From JANMQK01 sp031370485 (GTDB lineage: Bacteria > Acidobacteriota > Polarisedimenticolia > Gp22-AA2), in NCBI GenBank assembly GCA_031370485.1, contig JANMQK010000219.1, positions 1-26,432 on the forward strand: a stretch of 26,432 nucleotides of DNA, given 5' to 3'. Under the pieces are notes generated by a model. That model was not told where the DNA came from, ran no database searches, and saw only the letters and a list, made by a program, of their open reading frames with translations. This document shows positions 1-8,479 of the stretch, in pieces. How positions within the stretch are numbered: the stretch's first letter is position 1; every line of letters begins with the position of its first letter. A program made the position numbers and the translations under genes.

Positions 1-525
1 ATCGCCTGGATCTCCTGGGCCACGGTCGTGGTCGAGGCGGCGAAGGGGAGCGGGTCTCTCATCACGGCTTCCCTCGCGGCGGACGAGGGTCGCGCCGTCT
101 ACGCCGTGCCGGGCCCGGTCGGGGCGCCCAACGCCGAAGGGACGAACGGCCTGTTGCGTGACGGCGCCCTGGTCTGCCGCCACGCCGACGACGTGACCGG
201 GGATCTGGCGCCGCAGGTGGCGGAGGCCGCCCTCCTCCTGGCAGGCCGCCACCGGCCCCCGGCGCCCGGGCCGTCCGGCGGCACGCCGGGCGGCGAGGCG
301 GCCGGGGGGACGCTAGAGCCCCTGAGAGCGGCGCCGCTTACTCCGGACCAGCGCCGCGTCCTGGAGGCCCTGCCGCAGGGCGCGGGCATCGGCATCGAGA
401 GCCTCGGAGCGGCCTGCGGACTGCCTCCGGGGCCGCTTTTGGCGGCGCTTCTGGAACTGGAGATACTGGGTCGCGTGCGGCAGCTTCCGGGCCGCCGATT
501 CATGGGTCTCGCTTGCAAAATTTGA
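1..525 (+). CDS. dprA: DNA-processing protein DprA, C-terminal part (5' end outside window)
   Basis: The reading frame is open from base 1 and ends with TGA at 523-525. The first residues read IAWISWATVVVEAAKGSGS, the end of the Rossmann-like DprA core that is followed in the family by SGSLITA...GR.VYAVPG...GTN.LLRDGA, all present here. DprA loads RecA onto incoming single-stranded DNA during natural transformation and binds SSB. After the core comes a Pro/Gly-rich linker (about 75-105 residues from the window edge) and a C-terminal winged-helix-like segment (TPDQRRVLEALPQG... to FMGLACKI), the usual DprA C-terminal domain. Only the last 174 residues are present; the N-terminal half lies left of the window. 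topA follows directly, a common bacterial gene order. Identification is firm from the motif block; competence itself cannot be inferred from this gene alone. Confidence 0.93.
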   Translation: MAWISWATVVVEAAKGSGSLITASLAADEGRAVYAVPGPVGAPNAEGTNGLLRDGALVCRHADDVTGDLAPQVAEAALLLAGRHRPPAPGPSGGTPGGEAAGGTLEPLRAAPLTPDQRRVLEALPQGAGIGIESLGAACGLPPGPLLAALLELEILGRVRQLPGRRFMGLACKI

Positions 526-539
526 CAGACGCCTATATT
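512..539 (+). promoter_or_regulatory. Putative sigma-70 promoter for topA
   Basis: An AT-rich pocket in a GC-rich background spans the end of dprA. CTTGCA (512-517) and TATATT (534-539, five of six matches to TATAAT) are 16 bases apart, placing a start near 546 and a leader of about 55 bases before the TTG start of topA. An alternative -35, a perfect TTGACA at 522-527 that includes the dprA stop codon, would pair at 17 bases with AACGAT (545-550). The pocket also carries two copies of ATTTGACnnACG (520-531 and 537-548) 17 bases apart. Which pair is used cannot be told from sequence. Confidence 0.4.
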
Positions 540-590
540 TGACGAACGATAGGAGCCCCGCCGGGGCCTCCAGGGCGTCCGAGATCGGGG

Positions 591-596
591 AAGGAG
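591..596 (+). promoter_or_regulatory. Ribosome binding site fixing the topA start
   Basis: AAGGAG lies five bases upstream of the TTG at 602-604. This decides in favour of TTG over the in-frame ATG at 539, which has no such site and would add 21 residues unlike any topoisomerase I N-terminus. Confidence 0.75.
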
Positions 597-601
597 CACA
601 C

Positions 602-3058
602 TTGGGCAAGTCGCTTGTCATCGTCGAATCGCCGGCCAAGGCGCGGACCATCAACAAGTTCCTCGGTAGGAACTTCATCGTCAAGGCCTCCATGGGGCAT
701 GTCCGCGACCTGCCGAAGAAGACCCTCGGGGTCGACGAGAAGAACGACTTCAAGCCCACCTACGAGATCCTCGCGGGCCGCAAGAAGATCATCGACGAGC
801 TGAAGAAGGCCGCCGCGGCCGCGGACAAGGTCTATCTCGCGCCCGACCCCGACCGCGAGGGGGAGGCGATCTGCTGGCACCTGTCCGATATCCTGAAAAA
901 ATCGAACAAGAACCTGCACCGCGTGATGTTCAACGAGATCACCAAGCGCGCGGTGCTGCACGGCATCGAACACCCCGAAAAAATCGACAGCCACCGGGTC
1001 GACGCGCAGCAGACGCGGCGCATCCTCGACCGGCTGGTCGGGTACAAGATCAGCCCCCTTCTGTGGGACAAGGTACGCCGCGGGCTCTCCGCGGGGCGCG
1101 TGCAGTCGGTGGCGCTGCGCATCGTGGTCGATCGCGAGCGCGAGATCCGCGCCTTCACCCCCGAGGAGTACTGGACCCTGGCGGCGCTTCTCGAGGGCAA
1201 AACCCCCCCGCCGTTCGAGACGCGGCTCTTAAAGGTCGACGGCAAGAAGGCCGACCCGAAGACGCAGGCCGACATCGACGCCATACTCGCCCGTCTCAAG
1301 GGGGCCGAGTTCGTGGTCCGCACGGTCGAGGCGAAGGAGAAGAAGAAGAACCCGCTCCCGCCCTTCATCACCAGCAAGCTCCAGCAGGACGCCTCGCGCA
1401 AGCTCGGCTTCACGGTCAAGAAGACCATGACCCTGGCGCAGCGGCTTTACGAGGGGATGGACCTCGGCGACCTCGGCACCATCGGTCTCATCACCTACAT
1501 GAGGACCGATTCCACGCGCGTTGCCCCGGAGGCGCTGCAGGAGGTGCGCGACTTCATCGCCAAGGCGCACGGTCCCGAGTTCCTCCCTGACGAGCCGCGC
1601 GTGTTCAAGACCGCCAAGCTGACCCAGGGGGCGCACGAGGCCATCCGGCCGACTTCCATGGAGCTGGCGCCGGATCGCGTCAAGAACCATCTCCAGAAGG
1701 ACGAGTTCGCGCTCTACGGGCTGATCTGGAACCGCTTCGTCGCCTCGCAGATGATGCCGGCGCTCTTCGACGTCACGACGGCCGATATCGGGGCGGGGCC
1801 CTGCCTGTTCCGCGCCACCGGGTCGACGATGAAGTTCGCCGGGTACCTCGCGGTCTACCAGGACATCGTGGAGAAGAAGAAGGACGTCCCGGGCGAGGCG
1901 CCGGAGGAGGACGACGCCAGCCGCGTCCTGCCGCCGCTCGCCGAGGGGGACCGGCTGCGCCTCGAGAAGCTCGACCCGAAGCAGCACTTCACCCAGCCGC
2001 CGCCCCGCTTCACCGAGGCGGCGCTCGTCAAGGAGTTGGAGGAGAACGGCATCGGGAGGCCCTCGACCTACGCCACCATTCTCTCGACCCTGCAGAACCG
2101 CGAGTACGTCGAGAAGATCGAGGGGAAGTTCGTGCCGTCGGAGCTCGGGCTGACTGTCACGGATCTTCTCGTCGGGCACTTCGGCGACATCGTCGACGTG
2201 GGGTACACGGCGCGCATGGAGGGGGAGCTCGACGAGATCGAGGAAGGGCGGCTCGACTACGTCAAGGCCCTGAAGGACTTCAACAAGCAGTTCGCCAAGG
2301 ACCTCAAGGCCGCGACGAAGAACATGGAGAACATCAAGACCAAGGAAGAGCCGACCGACCGCAAGTGCGAGAAGTGCGGGAAGCCGATGGTCATCAAGTG
2401 GGGGCGGTACGGCCGGTTCATGGCCTGCTCGGGATACCCCGACTGCAAGAACACGCAGGAGATCTCGGCCGTCGCGAACGGCGGCGCCGCCGGGACCGCG
2501 GGCGGCACCCCGGAGCCTCCGGCGATCCCCGAGGATCACGGCACCTGCGAGAAGTGCGGCTCGACGATGGTGCTCAGGAAGGGCCGCTTCGGCCCGTTCA
2601 TCGCCTGCTCGGCCTATCCCAAGTGCCGGAACACCAAGAAGATCATCCTCGACAAGGAGGGGAAGATCACCGTCACCAAGAAGCCCGACAGGATCCTCGA
2701 AGAGCACTGCCCGCAGTGCTCGAAGCCCCTGGCGGTCAAGGACGGCCGGTTCGGCGAGTTCACCGCCTGCTCCGCCTACCCCGAGTGCAAGTACATCAAG
2801 CTGAAGGAGGTCGGCCTCGACTGCCCGCGCCCCGAGTGCGGCGGGCGAATCGTCGAGCGGCGCTCGCGCCGGGGCCGCGTTTTCTTCGGCTGCGGCAACT
2901 ACCCCAAGTGCGACTTCGTCACCTGGTACCGCCCGATCGCCGAGTCCTGCCCCTCCTGCGGCCGGGAATACGTGCTGGAGAAGGTCACGAAGAAGGACGG
3001 CACGACCCACTTCTGCGACAGCGAAGGCTGCGGCTTCAAGAAGGCCGTCAACTCCTGA
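602..3058 (+). CDS. topA: DNA topoisomerase I (type IA)
   Basis: Relaxes negatively supercoiled DNA by a transient 5'-phosphotyrosine break. With the TTG start at 602 the protein has 818 residues and begins (M)GKSLVIVESPAKA, the normal start of the family. The TOPRIM domain carries the metal-binding acids E9 and D82-P-D84; the catalytic tyrosine is Y299 in GLITYMRTDSTR. The gate domain follows with FTEAALVKELEENGIGRPSTY. The C-terminus has five consecutive Cys4 zinc-ribbon modules (about 585-818), the first two of the form CEKCG...ACS.YP.C. The fifth, CPSCG...CDSEGCGF, is the most divergent. E. coli TopA has three such zinc modules plus two that lost their cysteines, so this copy has a full set. 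The gene has its own likely promoter at the end of dprA, and its stop codon lies in an inverted repeat shared with the convergent DUF1684 gene. Confidence 0.97.
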   Translation: MGKSLVIVESPAKARTINKFLGRNFIVKASMGHVRDLPKKTLGVDEKNDFKPTYEILAGRKKIIDELKKAAAAADKVYLAPDPDREGEAICWHLSDILKKSNKNLHRVMFNEITKRAVLHGIEHPEKIDSHRVDAQQTRRILDRLVGYKISPLLWDKVRRGLSAGRVQSVALRIVVDREREIRAFTPEEYWTLAALLEGKTPPPFETRLLKVDGKKADPKTQADIDAILARLKGAEFVVRTVEAKEKKKNPLPPFITSKLQQDASRKLGFTVKKTMTLAQRLYEGMDLGDLGTIGLITYMRTDSTRVAPEALQEVRDFIAKAHGPEFLPDEPRVFKTAKLTQGAHEAIRPTSMELAPDRVKNHLQKDEFALYGLIWNRFVASQMMPALFDVTTADIGAGPCLFRATGSTMKFAGYLAVYQDIVEKKKDVPGEAPEEDDASRVLPPLAEGDRLRLEKLDPKQHFTQPPPRFTEAALVKELEENGIGRPSTYATILSTLQNREYVEKIEGKFVPSELGLTVTDLLVGHFGDIVDVGYTARMEGELDEIEEGRLDYVKALKDFNKQFAKDLKAATKNMENIKTKEEPTDRKCEKCGKPMVIKWGRYGRFMACSGYPDCKNTQEISAVANGGAAGTAGGTPEPPAIPEDHGTCEKCGSTMVLRKGRFGPFIACSAYPKCRNTKKIILDKEGKITVTKKPDRILEEHCPQCSKPLAVKDGRFGEFTACSAYPECKYIKLKEVGLDCPRPECGGRIVERRSRRGRVFFGCGNYPKCDFVTWYRPIAESCPSCGREYVLEKVTKKDGTTHFCDSEGCGFKKAVNS

Positions 3059-3088
3059 GCCGCGGGGCGCGGTGGCGGGGCCGGCTCA
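3056..3088. terminator. Inverted repeat holding both convergent stop codons (putative bidirectional terminator)
   Basis: TGAGCCG (3056-3062) and CGGCTCA (3082-3088) are perfect 7-base inverted repeats around a 19-base G-rich loop. The outer TGA of each arm is the stop codon of topA (plus strand) and of the DUF1684 gene (minus strand). There is no T-tract, so intrinsic termination is uncertain; a G-rich loop could fold further or act together with Rho. Confidence 0.4.
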
Positions 3089-4003
3089 GTGGGAGCCGTA
3101 TCTCTTCTCTCCCGCCTCGATCCGGACCGGCAGCCAGTTCTGCTGCGGCGGCAGCGGGCAGGTGGCGTAGGGCGTGAAGGCGCAGGGCGGGTTGTACGCC
3201 TTGTTGAAGTCGAGGACGATCTTCCCCTTCTCCGGCATCGGCGCGTAGAGGAACCGGCCCGAGCCGTAGGCTTCGTCATCGCTGGTCGGGTCGCGGAAGA
3301 TGACGAACAACTCCTTGTCGCCCGGCTCCTCGATGACCGGCTCGATCCGCATCTCGCGCCCCTCCAGCGTGAACTGCGCGTACCCGGGGCAGGGGAGATT
3401 CTCGGTCTCCCCCAAAATGTTCGGGATCGGGATCGGCTTCGGCGGGTCGTACGGCACCCAGGTTGCGACCACGCGGTACTTTGGATCAATGGGGAAGTAG
3501 GTCAGGCCGGAGAACCGCCGCCGCTCCGGCCGGTTCGTGTCGCGCAGCCGTATGGCGTGACGGTCGCCGCGCTTGATGACGAACATCGTCAGGCTGTTCA
3601 CGGACAGCAGATCGGCAGGTCCCGCCGCGTCGTCCTTGAGCGCCAGGGTCGTGACCGGCCGTCCCGCGGCCGTGACGGTCGCCGCGGGATCGGCGGAGAA
3701 GGTGGCCCGGCCATCGTGGAACGTGAACACCCCCACCTTGTCCGGCGCCGATCCGGGCGGCAGGACGATGTCGTTGCCGGGGCCGGCGCCGGCCCGGTTC
3801 TCCCCTTCCTTCAGCCAGAAGAGGCCCGCGACCGTGAGCCACCCATCGGCGGCGGTCAGCCGCTGCAGGCGGCCGGTGCGCCACTCCGCGATGGAAGCGG
3901 CGTAGTCAGTCTGGCCCGCTTCCCGCGTGAGCAGCAGGGCCACGCCGATCGCCGCCACGGCACCGACGAACAAGTAACGCTTTCGGATAGCCATCACCGC
4001 CAT
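3086..4003 (-). CDS. DUF1684 family protein, membrane-anchored or secreted
   Basis: The protein has 305 residues with an N-terminal hydrophobic segment (about 10-26, YLFVGAVAAIGVALLLT) that should act as a signal anchor. The rest matches DUF1684 (PF07920) from memory of its signature: a Trp-rich start (DGWLTVAGLFWLKEGEN), a middle LPPGSAPDKVGVF-type strand block, and the ending FNKAYNPPCAFTPYATCPLP followed by PQQNWLPV.I.AGEKRY. Family members have no established reaction that I can name. Start: ATG at 4003, with a second in-frame ATG at 3994 equally possible; neither has a strong Shine-Dalgarno site. It is the only minus-strand gene in the first 9.8 kb, converging on topA and diverging from the Tat-signal epimerase, so it is a separate transcription unit. 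Confidence 0.85.
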   Translation of the reverse strand: MAVMAIRKRYLFVGAVAAIGVALLLTREAGQTDYAASIAEWRTGRLQRLTAADGWLTVAGLFWLKEGENRAGAGPGNDIVLPPGSAPDKVGVFTFHDGRATFSADPAATVTAAGRPVTTLALKDDAAGPADLLSVNSLTMFVIKRGDRHAIRLRDTNRPERRRFSGLTYFPIDPKYRVVATWVPYDPPKPIPIPNILGETENLPCPGYAQFTLEGREMRIEPVIEEPGDKELFVIFRDPTSDDEAYGSGRFLYAPMPEKGKIVLDFNKAYNPPCAFTPYATCPLPPQQNWLPVRIEAGEKRYGSH

Positions 4004-4099
4004 TCTAACGCCGTTGCCCTCATCCCGGCTTCGGACCGGCTTTTACAAGAGAGAAGGCGCAGGCCGTCCCCGACTTGTGAGAGGATCCCGCCTCGGACC

Positions 4100-5209
4100 A
4101 TGACCAGCAGACGGGAGTTCCTCAAGGCCGGCACCGTGGCGGGGAGCGCGCTTCTCTCCGGCCTCGGGCCCGCGATCTTCGGCGCCGGCGCCGAGCCGGT
4201 GCGCGGCGCCCGTTCGCTCGACCTGCTCATCCTCGGCGGCACCGGGTTCATCGGCCCGCACCTGGTGCGACTGGCGGCGGGGCGCGGCCACCGCATGACC
4301 ACCTTCACCCGCGGCCGGCGCAACGCCGACCTCCCTGACTCGGTGACCCGCCTGATCGGCGATCGCGACGGGCAGCTCGGCGCGCTCGAAGGGAAGAAGT
4401 GGGACGCCGTGGTCGACGACTCGGCCACCAAGCCTGCCTACGTGGAGCAGTCCACGGCGCTCCTCAAGGACACCGTCGGCCGCTATCTATTCACCTCATC
4501 GACCGGCGTCTACTATCCCTACCTGAAACGCGGGCTCGACGAGTCGACGGCGCCACACCTCGAGGTCGCGGACGAGAAGGACGGCTCCGAGACCTACGGA
4601 GTGTCGAAGGGGCATTGCGAGCAGATCGTGACGAAGGCCTTCGGCGACCGCGGCCTGGTCGTCCGGCCGGGATACATCGTCGGGCCCGGCGACACCACGG
4701 ATCGCTTCCCCTACTGGCCGGTGCGCCTCGCCAAAGGAGGCGAGATCCTGGCGCCGGGGCGCAGGGACGATCCGGTGCAGTTCATCGACGTGCGCGACCT
4801 CGCCGCGTTCATGCTGCATCTATTGGAGAAGCGGCTGTCGGGAATCTACAATGCCACCGGCCCCGGCTCGGCCATGACCTCCCGCACCTTTTACACGAAG
4901 GCCCGCAAGACGCTCAACACGGGGGCCACCCTGACATTCGTCGACGACTACGACTTCCTCGCGGCGCACACGATCGAATATGCCATTCCCTGGGCGATGC
5001 TGAAGGGGAATGACGATGGCATGATGTCGATCCGAACCGCGAGAGCGATCAAGGCCGGACTGGCGTTTCGTCCCGTCGAGGCGACGCTGCGCGACACGCT
5101 CGACTGGTGGCCCTCGGTGCCGGAGGAAAGACGCCTGAAACCGCAATTCTCCATCACCCCCGAAATCGAAACCCGGGCCCTCGCCGACTGGCACAAGCTC
5201 AGGACGTGA
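4100..5209 (+). CDS. Tat-signal NAD-dependent epimerase/dehydratase-like protein (extended SDR)
   Basis: The protein has 369 residues. It begins MTSRREFLKAG, a clear twin-arginine export signal (SRREFLK) followed by a hydrophobic stretch to about residue 35. A Rossmann fold follows with LILGGTGFIG (44-52), the GxxGxxG-type nucleotide loop, and the SDR catalytic pair Y166 and K170 in TYGVSK. FTSSTGVYYPY supplies the usual serine/threonine region. RPGYIVGPGD and VQFIDVRDLAAFM are typical extended-SDR substrate-side motifs. The substrate is unknown. Export as a folded, cofactor-loaded enzyme is implied by the Tat signal and is unusual for an NAD(P) enzyme. The next gene starts 11 bases after its stop and is also exported, so the two probably share a transcript. 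An ATG at 4100 is the only start that gives the RR motif; the upstream sequence in this frame has no homology. Confidence 0.85.
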   Translation: MTSRREFLKAGTVAGSALLSGLGPAIFGAGAEPVRGARSLDLLILGGTGFIGPHLVRLAAGRGHRMTTFTRGRRNADLPDSVTRLIGDRDGQLGALEGKKWDAVVDDSATKPAYVEQSTALLKDTVGRYLFTSSTGVYYPYLKRGLDESTAPHLEVADEKDGSETYGVSKGHCEQIVTKAFGDRGLVVRPGYIVGPGDTTDRFPYWPVRLAKGGEILAPGRRDDPVQFIDVRDLAAFMLHLLEKRLSGIYNATGPGSAMTSRTFYTKARKTLNTGATLTFVDDYDFLAAHTIEYAIPWAMLKGNDDGMMSIRTARAIKAGLAFRPVEATLRDTLDWWPSVPEERRLKPQFSITPEIETRALADWHKLRT

Positions 5210-5213
5210 GGGA
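5208..5213 (+). promoter_or_regulatory. Ribosome binding site supporting a TTG start for the BNR-repeat gene
   Basis: GAGGGA lies seven bases before TTG at 5221. It overlaps the stop codon of the preceding gene (TGA 5207-5209), which suggests translational coupling. The ATG at 5248 has no visible site. Confidence 0.55.
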
Positions 5214-5220
5214 CTCTGTC

Positions 5221-8200
5221 TTGCGCGCCTGGTTTCCATCGCGGTCGATGATCCGCGTTGCCGCCTTTGCCCTCCTCATCGTCGCGGCCCTCCCGGGCGC
5301 GAGCGCCGGCCCGGCCACAATCATCGACGGAGCCACGACCATCGGCCCGGCCGTTCCCGGGAGCGCTTACGCCGGCATGAAGTGGCGCCTTCTCGGGCCG
5401 TTCCGCGGTGGCTGGGCGACCGTCGCGGCCGGCGTCCCCGGCGATCCGGCGACCTTCTACTTCGGTTCGGCGGACGGCGGTGTCTGGAAGACCACCGACG
5501 ACGGAGTCACCTGGCGCCCGCTGTGGAACAATCTGGGCAGCGCCTCCATCGGCGCCCTGGCCATCGCCCCGGGGGACCCCAGGGTGATCTGGGCCGGCAC
5601 CGGCCAGGTGCACCAGCGCTGGGACATCGTCGGCGGCGACGGCGTTTATCGTTCCACCGACGGCGGCGAGACCTGGCGGTATGCCGGCCTGGAAGGGACC
5701 CGACACATCGGGCAGATCTGGGTGGATCCCCGCGACTCCGACATCGCCGTCGTCGCCGCCCTCGGTCATGTCTTCGGCCCCAACCGGGAGCGCGGGCTCT
5801 TCCGCACCACCGACGGCGGCAGGACCTGGACGCAGGTGCTCGACCGCGGCCCTGACGTCGGCGCGGTCGACATCGCCTTTGACTCCGCGACCCCCGACGT
5901 TCTCTTCGCGTCGCTCTGGCAGGTGCGGCGGCACCCCTGGCTCGACTACTTCCAGCCCCCCGAGGGACCGGGCAGCGGCATCTGGAAATCGACCGACGGC
6001 GGCAAAAGCTGGTCGGCCGCCGGCACGACCGGTCTGCCGAAGATCATGGGCCGGATCGATCTGGGTGTCGCGCCCCGGAGCGGCGCGCGACGCGTCTGGG
6101 CCGGCGTCGACGCGAAGCAAGGGGGCGGCCTGTATCGCTCGGACGACGGCGGCGCCACCTGGACCCGGATCAACCCGGACGGCAGTCTGGCCGGGAGCTA
6201 CATGAACTGCATCGTGCCCGACCCCGCCGACCCCGAGGAGGTCTGGGCGGCCGGACGGGGTCTGCGGCGATCGGGGGACGGCGGGACGAGTTTCACCTTC
6301 GTCAAGGGGGCCCCCGGGGGGGATGACTATCATTATTTATGGATCGACCCCCGCGAACCGCGTCGCATGATCGTCGCCGCCGATCAGGGGGCGGTCGTGA
6401 CTCAGAACGGCGGGACGACCTGGAGCAGCTGGTACAACCAGCCGACCGGGCAGTTCTACCGCCTCGCCGCCGACGAAAGTTTTCCCTACCGCATCTACAG
6501 CGGCCAGCAGGACAGCGGCACCGTGGCGATCGCCAGCCGCAGCGATTACGGCCAGCTGACCTTCCGCGACTGGAATCCGGTCGGCGCCGACGAGCGCGAC
6601 GGCAACGTGCCCGACCCGGTCCATCCCGGCATCGTCTATGGCGCCGGTCTCGGGGGGCGTCTGTCGCGTTGGAACGAGCGCACGGCCCAGGTTCAAAACG
6701 TCTCCCCCTGGCCGGTGTCGAGCTACGCCGAGCGCCCGAATACGGTGCGCTATCGCTACGGCTGGATCACGCCACTCGCCATCTCGAAGCGGCCTCCGCA
6801 CGCCATCTACCAGGCGGCGCAGGTTGTCTTCCGCTCCACGGACAACGGAGCATCGTGGCAGACGATAAGCCCCGACCTGACCGGCGCTGTGAAGGACGCG
6901 AGGGGCTGCGAAGGGGACGTCCCGGTCGAGCGGGCGACCGCCTGCGGCTACGGCGTCATCTTCACCGTCGCTCCTTCCCCGGCCGCCGACGGTGTCGTCT
7001 GGATCGGCACCGACAACGGCAGGGTGCAGCTGACCCGCGACGACGGGCGCACCTGGAAGGACGTGACGCCGCCCGGCATGGCCGACTGGACGAAGGTGAA
7101 CCTGATCGACCTGTCGCCGACCGAGCCGGGGGTCGCCTACGTTGCGGCGGACCGCCATCGTCTCGACGATTTCCGGCCGCTGGCGTGGCGCACCCGGGAC
7201 TTCGGCGCCACCTGGACCGCGATCGGCTCCGGCCTGCCTGATGGGGTCTGGGTCGGTGTCGTGCGCCACGACCCGGACAGCAATCGGTTGCTCTTCGCCG
7301 GCACCAGCCGCGGCGTGCAGGTCTCGTTCGACGACGGCGGGCACTGGCAGAGCCTGCAGCTCAACCTGCCACGGACCGGCATCAACGATCTGCTGGTGCA
7401 TGGGAATGACGTCGTCGTGGCCACCCAGGGGCGCGCCCTCTGGGCCCTCGACGCCATCGAGCCGCTGCGGCACGCCGTTGCGGCGGCGGCCGCCGGGGGT
7501 CCGTACCTCGTCCCGCCGGCGAAGGCGTATCGCCTGCGGGACAACCTGAACCGCGACACGCCGCTTCCTCCCGAGGAGCCGCGCGGGACCAACCCCCCGA
7601 TCGGCGTGATCGTCGACTACGTCCTGCCGGACAAACCCCGGGGGCCGGTGACCCTCGAGATTCTCGCCGCCGGCGGCGAGGTGGTAAGGCGCTTCCGGAG
7701 CGACGAGACCCCCACCCGGCCCGCGGAGAAGATCTACTTTTCCGCCGCCTGGCTCACCTCCCCGGCCCTTCCCACGGCGGAAGCAGGGCACAACCGCTTC
7801 GTCTGGGATCTGCGGCTCGCCCCGCCTCGGGCGATCGAGCCGGAGTACGCCATCGCGGCGGTGCCGGGCCGGCCGGAGCCGGCCCTCCCAGGCGGCGCGT
7901 TCATCCTGCCGGGGCCCTACGAAGTGCGGCTGCAGGTCGACGGCGCCACTCTGACCCGGCCGCTCACGGTTCTCCCCGATCCGCGGGTTGACACCGACCC
8001 CCGCGCACTCGAGGCGCTCCTGGCATTTCAGCGCGAGGTCGAGACCGTTCTCGCCCGCTCGGCGGCGCTGCACGAGGAGAGGACGGCGGCCGCGGCGCGC
8101 CTGCGCAAAGCACTCGCCGACCCATTGGCGCGCCGCGCGCGCGCCTCCGTCGAGCGCGCCCTCGCCGGCCTCGAAACGGCGGACGGTCCGGCCGACGAAA

Positions 8201-8391
8201 GACCTAAGCGCGTGAACCAGGTCCTCTCGGCGCTGCACAGCGATCTCGAGCTGGCCGACGCCCTCCCCACCGCTCCCCAGCGCGAGGTGCTGGATTCCTT
8301 CCGCGCGGGGCTGAGGCGCTACGAGTCGCGCTGGTCGCGCTTCACCGCGACCACCCTCGCCGACGCCGAACGGCGCATCGAGCGCCGCTGA
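5221..8391 (+). CDS. Exported BNR/Asp-box repeat protein (sortilin/Vps10-like beta-propeller)
   Basis: From the TTG at 5221 the protein has 1056 residues (1047 from the ATG at 5248). A signal peptide is clear: basic start, hydrophobic core FALLIVAALPG, and cleavage near GASA-GP. At least ten Asp-box/BNR motifs (S/T-x-D-x-G-x-x-W) are spread over residues about 86-705, for example WKTTDDGVTW, YRSTDGGETW, WKSTDGGKSW and YRSDDGGATW. They are expected to form one or two seven- to ten-bladed beta-propellers. The C-terminal third (about 760-1056) has a beta-sandwich-like part (GPVTLEILAAGGEVVRRF) and ends in an Ala/Arg/Glu-rich helical region. Proteins of this build are common in Acidobacteriota and Bacteroidota and are usually labelled glycosyl hydrolase, but no sialidase catalytic residues are evident, so I call only the fold and location. 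It follows the Tat-signal gene by 11 bases. Confidence 0.85.
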   Translation: MRAWFPSRSMIRVAAFALLIVAALPGASAGPATIIDGATTIGPAVPGSAYAGMKWRLLGPFRGGWATVAAGVPGDPATFYFGSADGGVWKTTDDGVTWRPLWNNLGSASIGALAIAPGDPRVIWAGTGQVHQRWDIVGGDGVYRSTDGGETWRYAGLEGTRHIGQIWVDPRDSDIAVVAALGHVFGPNRERGLFRTTDGGRTWTQVLDRGPDVGAVDIAFDSATPDVLFASLWQVRRHPWLDYFQPPEGPGSGIWKSTDGGKSWSAAGTTGLPKIMGRIDLGVAPRSGARRVWAGVDAKQGGGLYRSDDGGATWTRINPDGSLAGSYMNCIVPDPADPEEVWAAGRGLRRSGDGGTSFTFVKGAPGGDDYHYLWIDPREPRRMIVAADQGAVVTQNGGTTWSSWYNQPTGQFYRLAADESFPYRIYSGQQDSGTVAIASRSDYGQLTFRDWNPVGADERDGNVPDPVHPGIVYGAGLGGRLSRWNERTAQVQNVSPWPVSSYAERPNTVRYRYGWITPLAISKRPPHAIYQAAQVVFRSTDNGASWQTISPDLTGAVKDARGCEGDVPVERATACGYGVIFTVAPSPAADGVVWIGTDNGRVQLTRDDGRTWKDVTPPGMADWTKVNLIDLSPTEPGVAYVAADRHRLDDFRPLAWRTRDFGATWTAIGSGLPDGVWVGVVRHDPDSNRLLFAGTSRGVQVSFDDGGHWQSLQLNLPRTGINDLLVHGNDVVVATQGRALWALDAIEPLRHAVAAAAAGGPYLVPPAKAYRLRDNLNRDTPLPPEEPRGTNPPIGVIVDYVLPDKPRGPVTLEILAAGGEVVRRFRSDETPTRPAEKIYFSAAWLTSPALPTAEAGHNRFVWDLRLAPPRAIEPEYAIAAVPGRPEPALPGGAFILPGPYEVRLQVDGATLTRPLTVLPDPRVDTDPRALEALLAFQREVETVLARSAALHEERTAAAARLRKALADPLARRARASVERALAGLETADGPADERPKRVNQVLSALHSDLELADALPTAPQREVLDSFRAGLRRYESRWSRFTATTLADAERRIERR

Positions 8392-8404
8392 GTATCAGCG
8401 CGCG

Positions 8405-8433
8405 CCGTCCTTCGGAGCGGGGCGTGCTATAAT
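8405..8433 (+). promoter_or_regulatory. Extended -10 promoter upstream of trmFO
   Basis: TGCTATAAT (8425-8433) is a perfect TATAAT with the extended TGn element, in a GC-rich intergenic stretch. The hexamer 17 bases upstream (CCGTCC, 8405-8410) is a poor -35, as is usual for extended -10 promoters. Transcription should begin near 8440, giving a leader of about 75 bases. Confidence 0.65.
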
Positions 8434-8479
8434 CCGCCCCTTCACCAGCAGGGCGCCTCGTGGGCGTCGTCTGTCTCAG

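Noticed and set aside
1229..3010. Long minus-strand frame opposite topA (593 codons)
   Set aside because: It is the mirror of a GC-rich coding frame; the translation is Leu/Asp/Arg/Val repeats without domain motifs, and topA is certain on the other strand.
4004..4099. Possible divergent promoters between the DUF1684 and Tat-signal genes
   Set aside because: TTTTACAAGAG gives a partial -10, but no -35 at proper spacing is visible on either strand.
5107..5220. A longer start for the BNR-repeat gene inside the epimerase gene
   Set aside because: It would place over 30 non-hydrophobic residues before the signal peptide and overlap the upstream gene by about 100 bases; TTG 5221 has a ribosome site at the right distance.
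6337..8238. 633-codon minus-strand frame opposite the BNR-repeat gene
   Set aside because: No recognisable motif; the plus strand has regularly spaced Asp-box motifs.
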